Shown: positions 19,484 to 31,787 of the stretch, piece by piece
Position numbering within the stretch: the first letter of the stretch is position 1
How the letters are laid out: every line of letters starts with the position of its first letter
From: Strigamia acuminata
Taxonomy: Eukaryota > Arthropoda > Chilopoda > Geophilomorpha > Linotaeniidae
NCBI GenBank assembly: GCA_949358305.1
Contig: OX442317.1
Location: 13,148,186-13,212,185 of the forward strand
Direction: 5' to 3'
Length of the DNA: 64,000 bases
The notes under the pieces: generated by a model
Database searches by the model: none
Told to the model about the DNA's origin: nothing
What the model saw: only the letters and a program-made list of their open reading frames with translations
Position numbers and translations under genes: made by a program

Positions 19484-22400
19484 CCTTATGGCGCGCATGC
19501 GGATTTCTCGGAGTGCGAAAGGGACCCTATTTTTAACATTACGGCGGCCTATACCTTGACCCCCTGTTCGCAGTCTCATGGCTGATTTTGCGGATTTCAC
19601 TTATTTGTATATTCCGCACGATCGCGCGCGTTTTATCAACCTTGGGAAAGCCGCTTTCTCAAATTTGCAAATTCCACATTGTGTGAACATGCTACAACGC
19701 TTCTGTGCGCGTCAATAAAAAAAAAAACCGATTAGAAATGAAATTCAGGGTTTTGTTAAAATAAAAATTATACAATATAATCAGTCTATAATGCTTCTAT
19801 AATGCTGTTGGTTTAATCAGCACATTGTAATCGTGTGAAAACACGCGCGCTCGCAATAATACATTACCCAATGTACTTGCACTGGCATGGACCCATCAGT
19901 GCGCACTTTCCCGTGCGTGCTGCTTGCACTATTTACATCAATTGTTGCTCCACAGGTTGCGCGACCTGCCGGGCAGTTAAGACGTACTAGAATAACCTCA
20001 GGATTTGATAAAACCTGATTTTTGGATGACACTAAGTAAATGGCAGTGAATGTGAGATGTGAGATACACGATGAATTTAATAAATTTATATTTCCTAATC
20101 ATGGGATTGGTTTCACGTTTCATAATCCAACAATTAAGTAGAATATCATTATTGCAATTGATTAAAACAAATTTTTTTTACAAATTCTTTGGTTTTACAT
20201 TTTAAATTTATTTTCCAATAGTTGGCACCATCGCAATTGCTGCGAGTTTAAAACACTGCATTCAGCAGAATTTACTGCACTTTCAAATCAAGGCCAGGCA
20301 TACCTACTGCAAAGTAATGTATAAACCATAAAGAAGCCTTTGATTCGGAATTGCCTGTAGGTAATTCTGCGCTGGTCTCCAATGGAAATGTCCGCGCCGG
20401 TCTTCCGTGCACGGGAAGTCCACAGAAAGTCCGTGCATTCCGTGCGCTGGGAGTCCGTGCGTCGTACCGCGTGATCTTGCATTGTTTTTTGTGGGCTTTT
20501 CCTGATTAGGATTACTTCCTTTTTAACTCTTGAAGAATTAAGTTTGTTTTTTTTGCTCCAAAACGTCCCAAAACGCCTGAAAATCGCGCAACTCGAGGCA
20601 AAACATTACAGTGTGTATTCAAATCAAAACTAGCTACAAATACATGCTGAAATTAGCTAAATTTTCAAATTTTTTGGCTTTCAAGAAGTAATGGAAACAT
20701 TTGACATAACGTGGATCAGTTGCATTCAAAAACTAAAATATTTTGTGTTTTACTTCAATTTTAAACTAAAAATGATGTCATTTTCTGTTTAAACCCCTGT
20801 TAAAGCTTGAAATACATTTTAACTAAAAGAAATAAGTTTGTTTTTTTCTTCGGCAGTGACGTGTACACACGAGCACGCCTGAGAACGCCAAAAAATGCTA
20901 AAAAACGCTCAAAAACGCCTGAAAATCGCGCAACTCGAGGCAAAACATTAATTTTTCATCTTTATTTCAACTTTTGTGACGTTTAAAATTGTGTTCTCAT
21001 GTTTTTTTGCCTCAAGTTGCATTGTCATCTGGCGTTTTGGAGTGTTTTTATGTGTTCGCAGGCGTTCGCAGGCGTTTTTTGGCGTTGTCACTCACTCAAG
21101 TGGCCAATTTTAGCATTTTCCGTAGTAAAAATGGCCGTTTTTCGTCAAAATGGCCATTTTTAGCCATTTTTCAGAGTAAAAATGTTTTTTTTTCACCGTT
21201 TTTATAGTAAAATGGCCATTTTTAGTCGTTTTTTTAATCAAAAATGGCCGTTTTTATCGTTGAAACGTTATTAAAATGTAACGTTTCAATGGCGTTTTGA
21301 TCTCGCCTCATTTCCGGTTTTGAAAATTAATAAACGCCCCGGCGTTTATTCGAGGCAACACCAACTTGGGCTTTTATTCGCGTCGCACCGCATCATCATC
21401 TCACCTTGCCTCCCGTCTTGAAAATTTATAAACGCCCCGGCGTTTATTCAAGGCAAACCATTGTTTATGTAAGTTTTTCCTGATTAGGGTTACTTCCTTT
21501 AGAAGAAACACGTTTATTTCTTCTCGCTTAATCTTGAGTCGTGATCTCGCCTCGTTTCTGGTCTTAAAAATTAATAAACACCCCGGCTTTTATTCAAGGC
21601 AATACGGTACGTTTATGAAACCCAACTTGGGCTTTCATTTTAAAAAAAGCGCGTGTTCTTACGTCGAACTAAGAGATACAGGTGAATTAGCAACGCCTAA
21701 TTTGATTTAATAAATAAAGCAAACAACATCTCGCCTCACTTCTGGCGTTTGTTCGAGGCAAGCCATTGTTTTTGCATTTTTTTTTCCTGATTAGGGTTAC
21801 TTCCTTTTTAACTCTTGAAGAAATAAGTATGTTTTTTTTACTCGGCAGTGACGTGTACGCGCGAGTACGCCTGAGAACGCCAAAAAATACTCCAAAACGC
21901 CTGAAAATCGTGCAACTCGAGGCAAAACATTAATTGTTTATTTTTGTTTCAACTTTTGTAACGTTTACAATTGTGTTCTCATGTTTTTTGCCTCAAGTTG
22001 CATTGTCATTTTGCGTTTTGGGGCGTTTTTAGGCATTTTTAGGCATTTGCGGGCGTTCTTGGGCGTTTTTTGGCGTTGTCATTCAATCAAATAGCCATTT
22101 TTAGCCATTTTTACCCATTTTTCATAGAAAAATGGTCATTTTTAGCCGTTTTTCATCCAAAATGGCCGTTTTTCATCCAAAAGGGCCGTTTTTCATCCAA
22201 AATGGAATAATTGTTGTGTCCGGATTTTATGTCATTTATTGTCTTAATTAAAGTTAACAAAGTGTCTTTAATTTTTGCTTTTCTTGAATTTCAGCTTTTT
22301 AGATATTTTTACATATTAAACTTTCATTTTTTGTGATTTATTAAAAGTTACAGTGTTTTCATGAATTTTAGTGTCTATGATATTGATATTATCTTTATTC

Positions 22401-24297
22401 ATTGCTATTTAAAGTTTTATTACTTCTCTGTGTCTTATTTCTTTAATTCTTGCTCATTTTGTGTGATTTTGGATGATTTTTAGTGCATCCGTCGATTTAC
22501 AGATCACTTGCGTAAGACGCGTGACGTCATATTTCTTAATCTAGTTCGGTTGTGTTCAAACTTCTAACCTTTTGTTTGGACCTTATTCTTGTGTTATGGA
22601 TAGGTTTTAGAATTGATTTAGACTAATTTGGGGGTGATCTGTCGATTGGTTTGCTTTATTTTTGTCCCGGAACGGTCGTTTTGTCGTTTCGAGCGTTTGT
22701 TGTCGGTACGCACTTGTGCGCTGCTGACCGAGTTCATTCCGTTCGGCAAACGATTATTTTCAAGTGTTCTTTTAATAAATAGTGCTTTTGTTGTAGGAAA
22801 TTACATTTCCTAATGTTATTTTATTCAATACAGTGTGTATTCTTGATTTTATTCTTGTGTTGAAATTCAAATGTCGTGTTTTGCCGCTCTAGCGGATTTG
22901 AAGTGGGCGCCATGTTGGATTTCCCCGCTAATTTCTTTATTTATCCATTTCATTTGTCTTTTTGAAAATGAATAAACGCCCCGGCGTTTATGCGAGGCAA
23001 GCCATAGTTTTTGTAGGTTCTTTCCTGATTAGGGTTACTTGTGACGTGCACGCGCGAGCTCGCCTGAGGACGCCAAAAAAAGCTCAAAAACGCCCCAAAA
23101 CGCCTGAAAATCGCGCAACTCGAAGCAAAAAATTACAGTTTGAATTCAAATCAAAACTAACCACAAATACATGCTACAATTAGGTAAATTTTCAAATTTT
23201 TTATCAATAAATGATGACTTTCAAGAAGTATGACAACATTTGACAAAATTTAGACCAGTTGCATTTAAAAACTAAAATATTTTGTGTTTTACTTCAATTT
23301 TAAACCAAAAATGACGTCATTTTTTGTTTAAACCGGCGTTTATTTGAGGCAAACACGCCGCTGAGAACGCCAAAAAATGCTCAAAAACACTCCAAAAGAC
23401 CTGAAAATCGCGCAACTTGAGGCAAAAAATTAATTTTCATCTTTGTTTCAACTTTTGTGACGTTTAAAATTGTGTTTTCAGTTTTATGCCTCAAGTTGCA
23501 TTGTCATCTGGCGTTTTGGGGCGTTTTGGGGCGTTCGCAGGCGTTTGCACGCGTTTTTTTGGCGTTGTCACTCACTCAAGTGGCCATTTTTAGCCAATTT
23601 TCGAAGTAAAAATGGCCTTTTTTTATTAAAATGGCCATTTTCAGCCATTTGTCATAGTAAAAATGGCCATTTTCAGCCATTTTTTATAGTAAAAATGGCC
23701 ATTTTTCATCCAAAATGGCCGTTTTTCATCCAAAATGACCATTTTTATCATTGACACGCTATAAAAATGTAACGTTTCAATGGCGTTTTGACGGAACCGG
23801 TAAGTTTTGAAATTTCCCGTGTCCCGTTATTGTGACTCCTCGTCCGGTTTCTCAGAACCGAAACCCTAATACAGGTGAATTAGTGACGCCTAATTTGTTT
23901 TAACAAATAAAGCAAACAACATCTCGCCTCACTTCCAGTCTTGAAAATTAGTAAACGCCCCGGCGTTTATTCGAGGCAAGCCGTTGTTTTTACAGTAATT
24001 TCCTGGTTAGGGTTATTTTTTTTTAACTCTTGAAGAAATAAGTTTGTTTTTTTCTCGCCTGCACGCGCGAGCTCGCATGAGAATGCTAAAAAATAAGCAA
24101 AAACGTTCTAAAACGCCCCAAAACGCTTCAAAATGCTCCAAAAAGCCTGAAAATCGTGCCACTCAAAGCAAAAAATTATGTTCGCATGTTTTTTGCCTCA
24201 AGTTGCACGGTTATCTGGCGTTTTGGTGCGTTCTTGGGGCGTTTTGGTGCGTTCTTGGGGCGTTTTCGGGCGTTTTTTTGGCGTTGTCACTCACTCC

Positions 24298-25149
24298 CAC
24301 ACTTTGCTGTCTTGTTTATTACAATTTGGTTTAGCTGTTGTATTTATTTTTATTTGTTTTATGGTTATTTAATGTGTTTTTGTAGCATTCAAAATGTTTT
24401 GTTGCCTAATTTCTCGTTTTGGCGCCAACTGTTTGTTTGACAACGCCGTGTCAGAATTTAGGGATGATTCTGCTTTGGTTTCTAATTAAAAAAAAAATGT
24501 TGTTTTAATTTCAATTGTAACTGCTTATTATAACGTTATTATTAGTATTTTGTAAAGGTTCATTCTTTTTCCATGTTAATAAAAAATGAAGTAACTTTCG
24601 GTGAAAAAAAAAACAGTTAAATGCGGATCAAAATTAAACACACACGAGAAGTTTAATAAACGTCCCGGCGTTTATTCGAGGCAATACGGTACATTTGTGA
24701 AACCCAACTTGGAACCCGAAAATAACGTGGGGCCGTCTGAACACCTGGATTTGAATTTTCGTCTACGCGCGCGCCGACGCATGGGGAATGCGGGGTGGGG
24801 TTCCTTCCCAGTGTTCCGAACGAGTCAATTTCACCCCGAAAATATCCCGAAATTGCTGATACATGCATTTCGAGCCAGAAATATTGATCTTCATGTAAAT
24901 TTTGATTGTTTAGCTTTTTTTTGAAATTTTACAAATTTTTCTCATCTCCTGCCTTCCTCGCTCATTTAACACCAAAATGGCCTGCATTGAGGATTTTTCC
25001 CATAATCCTTTTCACACGTATGGAGCGCAAACAGTCGCAATAAATGAAATCAGCGGAATTCGGCCTTGAGTTTGCGACGCCATCTTGAATACGAGTAACA
25101 GCACAGTATGGTGTCAATTATTCGAACTGATCGTAAGGCATGGGACAAA
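24298..25149. other. Spacer within unit copy 2
   Basis: Low-complexity T-rich and A-rich sequence. A GAGGCAA palindrome variant sits at about 24656-24690, followed by a GC-rich patch (24760-24810) whose GCGCGCCGACGC matches a word in the 54-bp linker. I see no gene. Short frames here have no recognisable features. Confidence 0.5.
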
Positions 25150-25976
25150 AATTGATTAAAAACGAACAAACATGATTAAAAATCAACAAAAATCGACTGA
25201 AATCGGACAATAATCAATTCAGAATGACAAATAACGATTAAAATTGGCAAAAATTGTCACAAATAGAGAAAAACCGATTAAAAATCAGCAAGAAACCAAT
25301 AGAAATTGATAAAATCAAATAAAAATTAACAAATATCCATTTTGTTTGCTTTTAAACAAATTAAGAACTTTGAAAACACACGACAATTTTAAACAGTAAA
25401 CACCGGGGTCAAATAAGCGCCGCTACTCGTTTAAACACCGGGGAGGTGTTAGTGAAGTGCCTCGAGTGGAGAAATTAATAAACGCTCGAGGCACCACGGT
25501 AGGCTTATTAAACACAAAATATGAAACGCTCGATCTTCAACAGGCGCACACGCCCGAGAACACCTCGGCATGCCTCAGCACTCTCCAAGAAACGAGAAAA
25601 ACCAAGGCAAAAAAAAAAAAAATACACCAAAATTAGGACTAAAATCAAACACACATGGGGCCCGGAAGATTGATAACATCCCGGCATATATTCAAGGCAG
25701 TACGCCATGTTTTTTCCACCATTTTGTAAGTTTATTTCAATATTCATAAAGTTTATTGCTTTTTGTATCATTAGTAGTATTCCCTTGTGTGATGTGGTTT
25801 TATAAATATCACACACAACTGCTTCTGCTGTTTTCTTCACGTTTATGCTTCGTGTATGCACGTGAAGCCCTCGCACATCTTTTGAGCACCTGTACACATT
25901 TGGACACGCTCAAGGTGCTACATCGCGCGCTCAAACGCACTAGATCGCGCGCGCAAACGCGCTACATCACGCATAT

Positions 25977-26368
25977 TAGGGATAAGAACAGACCGGGATA
26001 GGGACTGGACTGGTAATGTTTGCCCTATGCGGATACGGGACGGGACGGGATTACAGTTGCTAAATTCGTACTGCGAGGCGGAGACAATTTTCTAATTCCA
26101 GTTGTTATTTATCACTATTAAGCCTAATATTGAGCCTGATAATGCTAAAATAAAGTAAATAAACAACAACAACAAACTCATTATTAAAAGTAAATTACAC
26201 TGTATGACCAAAATATTGTTGTTTCTTTACTTTATTTTAGCATTATTAGGCCTAATATTAGGCTTAATACTGATTTATTTCAATTATGCAATCATACGCG
26301 CGTATTACGCTAACGTAATGGACCCGGGACGGGTCGGGACCCGAAAATTGGTCCCGTTCTCATCCCTA
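25977..26368. mobile_element. hAT-type MITE
   Basis: 392 bp, beginning TAGGGATAAGAACAG and ending CCCGTTCTCATCCCTA (imperfect terminal inverted repeats). It is flanked by an 8-bp duplication ACGCATAT at 25969-25976 and 26369-26376. The interior has a strong inner hairpin (about 26114-26170 with 26216-26270, around CTTTACTTTATTTTAGC). An 8-bp duplication with TAGGG-like ends fits the hAT superfamily. No transposase. Confidence 0.88.
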
Positions 26369-28258
26369 ACGCATATATATATCGCAGACATATCGCGCCC
26401 ACGACAAAGCACAAACCCATGGCAGTCACCAAAGAATATTTACGCCGCTTCCACGCACGTTTTATTTTCTCACAGGCCTCTACACATTTAACTTGCGCGC
26501 GCACTTGCTACGTGCTCGTGTGGTCACAATAAATACCTAATTTTCATTAAAATAACGAATGAACGAAATCACTTCAACCACACTTGCTACGGTCGACGCA
26601 TCGACGGCGATTCGCATGCGTTACCCCAAATACCGATAAAAAATCGCAGAAAACACTAATCCCGACCCAAAAACCGCCAAAATTACCCTCAACACACGCC
26701 AACAACCTTCCACCACTTAAATTACACCGGAAAAAAACAATTTCAAACCGAAAAATCAACAAAAAAGGCCAAAAAAATATTGCAAACAAAGAGAAAAGAT
26801 CAATTATCGAGGCAAATCCCCACCACAAAACAACGCATCGCCGGTATACACTTAAGCGTACAGTGCACAACACTACTGTTTATTTTCAATGATCCAATAA
26901 ATAAAATTTGAAACAAAGTTGAGTGGAATTGTACGTTTCTTGTATATTAAAGTTTTTATTTTGTTTGTTTACACTTAATTTTTTTTTTCCATCATAGAAT
27001 GGCGACTCGATACTTTTGTAGCTCGAATTCACTTCGTAAACGTGGTCGGTGTTCATCACGCGTCAATGCGCTCGTGCAATAGTATAGGCGCGCATACGAT
27101 TTGATGCGCGCAAAACTTGCAAAACTTGCACGGAATTTGGGCAATTTTTGACAAATTTCAGCAGATTTTTGCCTGTATTTGACAAATTTCAGAAGATTTT
27201 TGCCTATATTTGACAAATTTCAGAAGATTTCCTCAATCCTCAAACATTTGCTGAAATTTCTCATAAAATTTCTAAAATTAATTGAAATTTGTCTGAAATT
27301 TGTCTGGAATTTGTCAAATATTGTCAAAAATCCGTGGAAATTTGTCAAATACTGGCAAAAATCCATGTAAATTTGTCAAAAATTGCCATAATTCGGTGCA
27401 AATTGTGTTAGATATTGGAAAAATTTATTTTAACGCTTCCAACGCGCCAGTAAATCGCGCGTGCACACGCATGGATTTTTCGTCATAGTTGGATGCGCGC
27501 AAACCTCACGTAACTTGCGCCAAAATTTGGCAATTTTTGACAAATTTCAGCAGATTTTTGCCAGTATTTGACAAATTTCCACTGATTTTTGACAATATTT
27601 GACCCAACAACTGCGCCACGTTCCAGGCGCCGGTTTAGGCATTTTAGACCCGTTTTAGACCGTTTTAGATGGCGAAAACGTTCTCTCCATCATTTTCTAC
27701 CCCTGGGTGAGGTTTTCAGCGTTCATGATTGATGAAAAAGCTGTTTTCTAACTAGCTGTCCCATTGCTAGTTTTGGCGTCAGGTTTTAGCAACCTTCCGA
27801 TCCGACTCTGTCGTCTGCACGACCTCCAAGACTGTTTTAGGGTTAATTTGAGTCAAATAATTCATTCTGGGGGTTGTTTTGGGTTTTTTACAAGTGTGTT
27901 TTTGTAGTTTTTATTGGTTTCAAACATTGTCAATTCTTTATACAAGTGTAACTTTCATTTCTCTGTATTTTGAGAACTTTGCATTGCAGCAAAGTTCATT
28001 TCTTGCCCCTTAATTATTGTGTAATTGTTGGTTTTCAAGCCCGTTTTTTAACAATAACTTTATTTGAAGTGCCTATTGTTTCAGGCACGTGCTTCCACGT
28101 GCCTTTTATTGTTGAGCAATTTCTTGGGCAGTTGCGCTCCTGTTGCTAGCATTGCCGCGCGTTCTCCGCGCGTGTACTCGCGCGTTTCGCATCACACACA
28201 TTCGGGTTCGATGGCCTATCGCGGCGGCACATTGTGTGGCATAGCGCGGCACGTTGCA

Positions 28259-28320
28259 ATTACGTGACGTGGCACGTTGCTGTTACGTGACGCGATAGCC
28301 AGTATTTAAGCAGGGGATTC
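28259..28320 (+). promoter_or_regulatory. Promoter-like sequence in left palindrome arm, pointing to the centre
   Basis: TTACGTGACG occurs at 28260-28269 and 28283-28292 within a 23-bp direct repeat (GCACGTTGC...). It is followed by GTATTTAAGC (TATA-like, 28303-28310) and then an ATG at 28338. This is a normal RNA polymerase II layout: bZIP/E-box-like sites, TATA, then a start about 30 bp on. Function not shown. Confidence 0.45.
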
Positions 28321-28337
28321 CATCATCGTTTACACAA

Positions 28338-29791
28338 ATGCGCATTGCAACGTGGAGGCGCATTCGAGTCCTTTTCCCAAGCGAAATCGTATTCGATTCG
28401 CTTTCGAATCGAATACGAGTTTTGTCCTTTTTCAACGCGAAATCGTATTCGATTCGCTTTCGAATCGTATACGAGATGGTCGATGATTTTTGTTTCCCGG
28501 ACTTTGATTCGTATTCGAGTTGTTACGAGTTCGTATTTTGATCGTATTCGTATTCGAATCGAATTCGAATCGTATTCGAATCGAATACGAATCGAATTCG
28601 AGTCGTATTCGAGATGGTCGATGATTTCCACTCGCTCGTATACGCGTTGTATACGAGCTCGTATTTTGATCGTAATCGTAAACAAATCGTTTACAAGTCG
28701 TATACAAGTTGTATACGACGTGTATACACCTCGTATACGAACGAAGTTTGTGAAAACACAATTTCCAAATAAGACGTATGTGACTACTATGTGTTTTCAT
28801 GTCGTAGTAAGTATCCGGTGGATTTTCCAAACTTCGTTCGTATACGAGGTGTATACACGTCGTATACAACTTGTATACGACTTGTAAACGATTCGTTTAC
28901 GATTACGATCAAAATACGAGCTCGTATACAACGCGTATACGAGCGAGTGGAAATCATCGACCATCTCGAATACGACTCGAATTCGATTAGTATTCGATTC
29001 GAATACGATTCGAATTCGATTCGAATACGAATACGATCAAAATACGAACTCGTAACAACTCGAATACGAGATAGTCGATGACCCGTTCCCGGACTTTGAC
29101 TCGTACGACTCGTATTCGAGATGTATTCGAGATGTATTCGAATCGTATTCGAGTCGCATTCGAGATGGTCGATGATTTCCACTCGCTCGTATACGCGTTG
29201 TATACGAGCTCGTATTTTGATCGTAATCGTAAACGAATCGTTTACAAGTCGTATACAAGTCGTATACGACGTGTATACACCTCGTATACGAACGAAGTTT
29301 GGAAAATCCACCGGACACTTACTACGACATGAAAACACATAGTAGTCACATACGTCTTATTTGGAAATTGTGTTTTCACAAACTTCGTTCGTATACGAGG
29401 TGTATACACGTCGTATACAACTTGTATACGACTTGTAAACGATTCGTTTACGATTACGATCAAAATACGAGCTCGTATACAACGCGTATACGAGCGAGTG
29501 GAAATCATCGACCATCTCGAATACGACTCGAATTCGATTCGTATTCGATTCGAATACGATTCGAATTCGATTCGAATACGAATACGATCAAAATACGAAC
29601 TCGTAACAACTCGAATACGAATCAAAGTCCGGGAAACAAAAATCATCGACCATCTCGTATACGATTCGAAAGCGAATCGAATACGATTTCGCGTTGAAAA
29701 AGGACAAAACTCGTATTCGATTCGAAAGCGAATCGAATACGATTTCGCTTGGGAAAAGGACTCGAATGCGCCTCCACGTTGCAATGCGCAT
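28338..29791. repeat. Palindrome core of TCGTATTCGA-type nested hairpins
   Basis: Made of short self-complementary words (TTCGAATCGAA, GTATACGAGCTCGTATTTTGATCG and variants) arranged as nested inverted repeats. Two copies of an ~85-bp non-palindromic spacer (28752-28836 and its complement 29293-29377) separate them. The same core recurs at 32878-33547. Frames of up to 183 codons exist on both strands but are products of the repeats. Confidence 0.75.
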
Positions 29792-31390
29792 TTGTGTAAA
29801 CGATGATGGAATCCCCTGCTTAAATACTGGCTATCGCGTCACGTAACAGCAACGTGCCACGTCACGTAATTGCAACGTGCCGCGCTATGCCACACAATGT
29901 GCCGCCGCGATAGGCCATCGAACCCGAATGTGTGTGATGCGAAACGCGCGAGTACACGCGCGGAGAACGCGCGGCAATGCTAGCAACAGGAGCGCAACTG
30001 CCCAAGAAATTGCTCAACAATAAAAGGCACGTGGAAGCACGTGCCTGAAACAATAGGCACTTCAAATAAAGTTATTGTTAAAAAACGGGCTTGAAAACCA
30101 ACAATTACACAATAATTAAGGGGCAAGAAATGAACTTTGCTGCAATGCAAAGTTCTCAAAATACAGAGAAATGAAAGTTACACTTGTATAAAGAATTGAC
30201 AATGTTTGAAACCAATAAAAACTACAAAAACACACTTGTAAAAAACCCAAAACAACCCCCAGAATGAATTATTTGACTCAAATTAACCCTAAAACAGTCT
30301 TGGAGGTCGTGCAGACGACAGAGTCGGATCGGAAGGTTGCTAAAACCTGACGCCAAAACTAGCAATGGGACAGCTAGTTAGAAAACAGCTTTTTCATCAA
30401 TCATGAACGCTGAAAACCTCACCCAGGGGTAGAAAATGATGGAGAGAACGTTTTCGCCATCTAAAACGGTCTAAAACGGGTCTAAAATGCCTAAACCGGC
30501 GCCTGGAACGTGGCGCAGTTGTTGGGTCAAATATTGTCAAAAATCAGTGGAAATTTGTCAAATATAGGCAAAAATCTGCTGAAATTTGTCAAAAATTGAC
30601 CAAATTCCGTGCAAGTTTTGCAAGTTTTGTGCGCATCAAGCCATGCGCGCCTATACTATTGCACGAGCGCATTGACGCGTGATGAAAACCGACCACGTTT
30701 ATATCAGTGAATTCGAGCTACAAAAGTATCGAATCGCCATTCTAGTATGGAACAAAAAAAATTAAAAAATAAAAACTTTAATATACGAGAAACGTACAAT
30801 TCCACTCAACTTTGTTTCAAATTTTATTTATTGGATCATTAAAAATAAACAGTAGTGTTGTGCACTGTACACTTAAATGTATACCGCAGTACAAGTACCG
30901 CGGTCCCGGTACTGCACCGGTACACGTAAAAACGCGAGTTTCTCAAATTTAAAAAGTTGATGTCGGCGGCGATGCGTTGTTTTGTGGTGAGAATTTGCCT
31001 CGAGAATTGATCTTATCTCTTTGTTTGCAATATTTTTTTTGGCATTCTTTGTTGATTTTTCGGTTTGAATTTGTTTTTTTCCGGTGTAATTTGAGTGGTG
31101 GAAGGTTGTTGGGGTGTGTTGAGGGCAATTTTGGTTATTTGTTGATTTTTAATTGATTTAATCGTTTTCTGTTTGTTTTTGCTGGTTTTTAATCGATTTT
31201 TCTGTATTTTTGGTCAATTTTTACCAATTGTAATTGTTATTTGTCATTCTGAATTGATTATTGTCCGATTTTATTCGATTATTGTCAGATTTCAGTCGAT
31301 TTTTGTCGATTTCTAATCAATGTTTATACATTTCTTATCAAGTTTTGTATATTTTTGTTGATTTTTAATCATATTTGTTCCTTTTTAATC
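29065..31390. repeat. Giant palindrome, right arm
   Basis: Reverse complement of the left arm with no spacer at the centre. Mirror positions in the inner part sum to 58129 (for example 28303 with 29826). This arm has the shorter version of the TTTGACAAATTT stretch (about 30530-30605). Confidence 0.9.
29809..29870 (-). promoter_or_regulatory. Promoter-like sequence in right palindrome arm, pointing to the centre
   Basis: Exact mirror of 28259-28320: the TATA-like box is at 29819-29826 and the TTACGTGACG repeats lie outside it. The two promoters would drive convergent transcription across about 1.5 kb. Confidence 0.45.
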
Positions 31391-31747
31391 AAAGTCGAAA
31401 ACGAGTTGTAAATGCGTTCGTATGCGACGCGAACGCGTATTGGAGTCGATTCCAAGTTCGTATTCCATCGCGAACGCGCATTTGAGACGTAAACAAGTTT
31501 ATCTTTTTCACTCTCGCTTGATCCCCCTTTATCGCGCCTCATTGCTCCTGTGAAAAAAAATATATGAGAATGCACAGAAATGAACCTTCCAATACTTACA
31601 TGAAAATTGGCAACCTTGACACAAAACAGTCTATCGACACTCCCAACACCACCCCGGACATTTTTCGGAAGAGTTTGGTCCACCCGGAATCCGCAGAATA
31701 GTCTCCCCCGAAATGCGGATTTCGCGGACGCCAATCCGCGAAAAGGA
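31391..31747 (-). repeat. Related unit terminus, internal copy
   Basis: A diverged direct copy of 34647-35004 ending in the same AATCCGCGAAAAGG. It contains the 52-nt intron-like segment at 31548-31599. After 31747 the sequence differs from both other copies, and no TTAA or TTAG follows. Confidence 0.75.
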
Positions 31748-31787
31748 TAAAAAATTTCCAATGTATAAACTTTATTTCTGTTTTCAG

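Larger units (their letters stand above)
25150..29064. repeat. Giant palindrome, left arm
   Basis: Mirror image of 29065-31390. The inner 1.46 kb (27603-29064) is nearly perfect against 29065-30526, with only scattered differences (for example AGTATCC at 28805 against AGTGTCC complement near 29322). Outer parts diverge. 25150-25335 pairs with about 31140-31385, and 26680-26900 pairs with about 30815-31135. The left arm has extra sequence: the hAT-type MITE region and about 400 bp of ~31-bp TTTGACAAATTTCAG repeats at 27120-27600. Confidence 0.9.

Noticed and set aside
16558-24010. Telomere-like ATTAGGGTTA words
   Set aside because: Each occurrence is a single word inside the recurring CCTGATTAGGGTTACTTCC motif, never a tandem (TTAGGG) array.
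26584-26892. A 102-codon plus-strand frame and its 99-codon minus-strand shadow in the left arm
   Set aside because: Lysine/asparagine-rich low complexity; the mirrored sequence in the right arm (about 30940-31135) does not keep the frame.
28323-29806. Overlapping 67-183-codon frames in the palindrome core
   Set aside because: Low-complexity arginine/serine/tyrosine-rich translations of TCGTATTCGA-type repeats, mirrored on the opposite strand.
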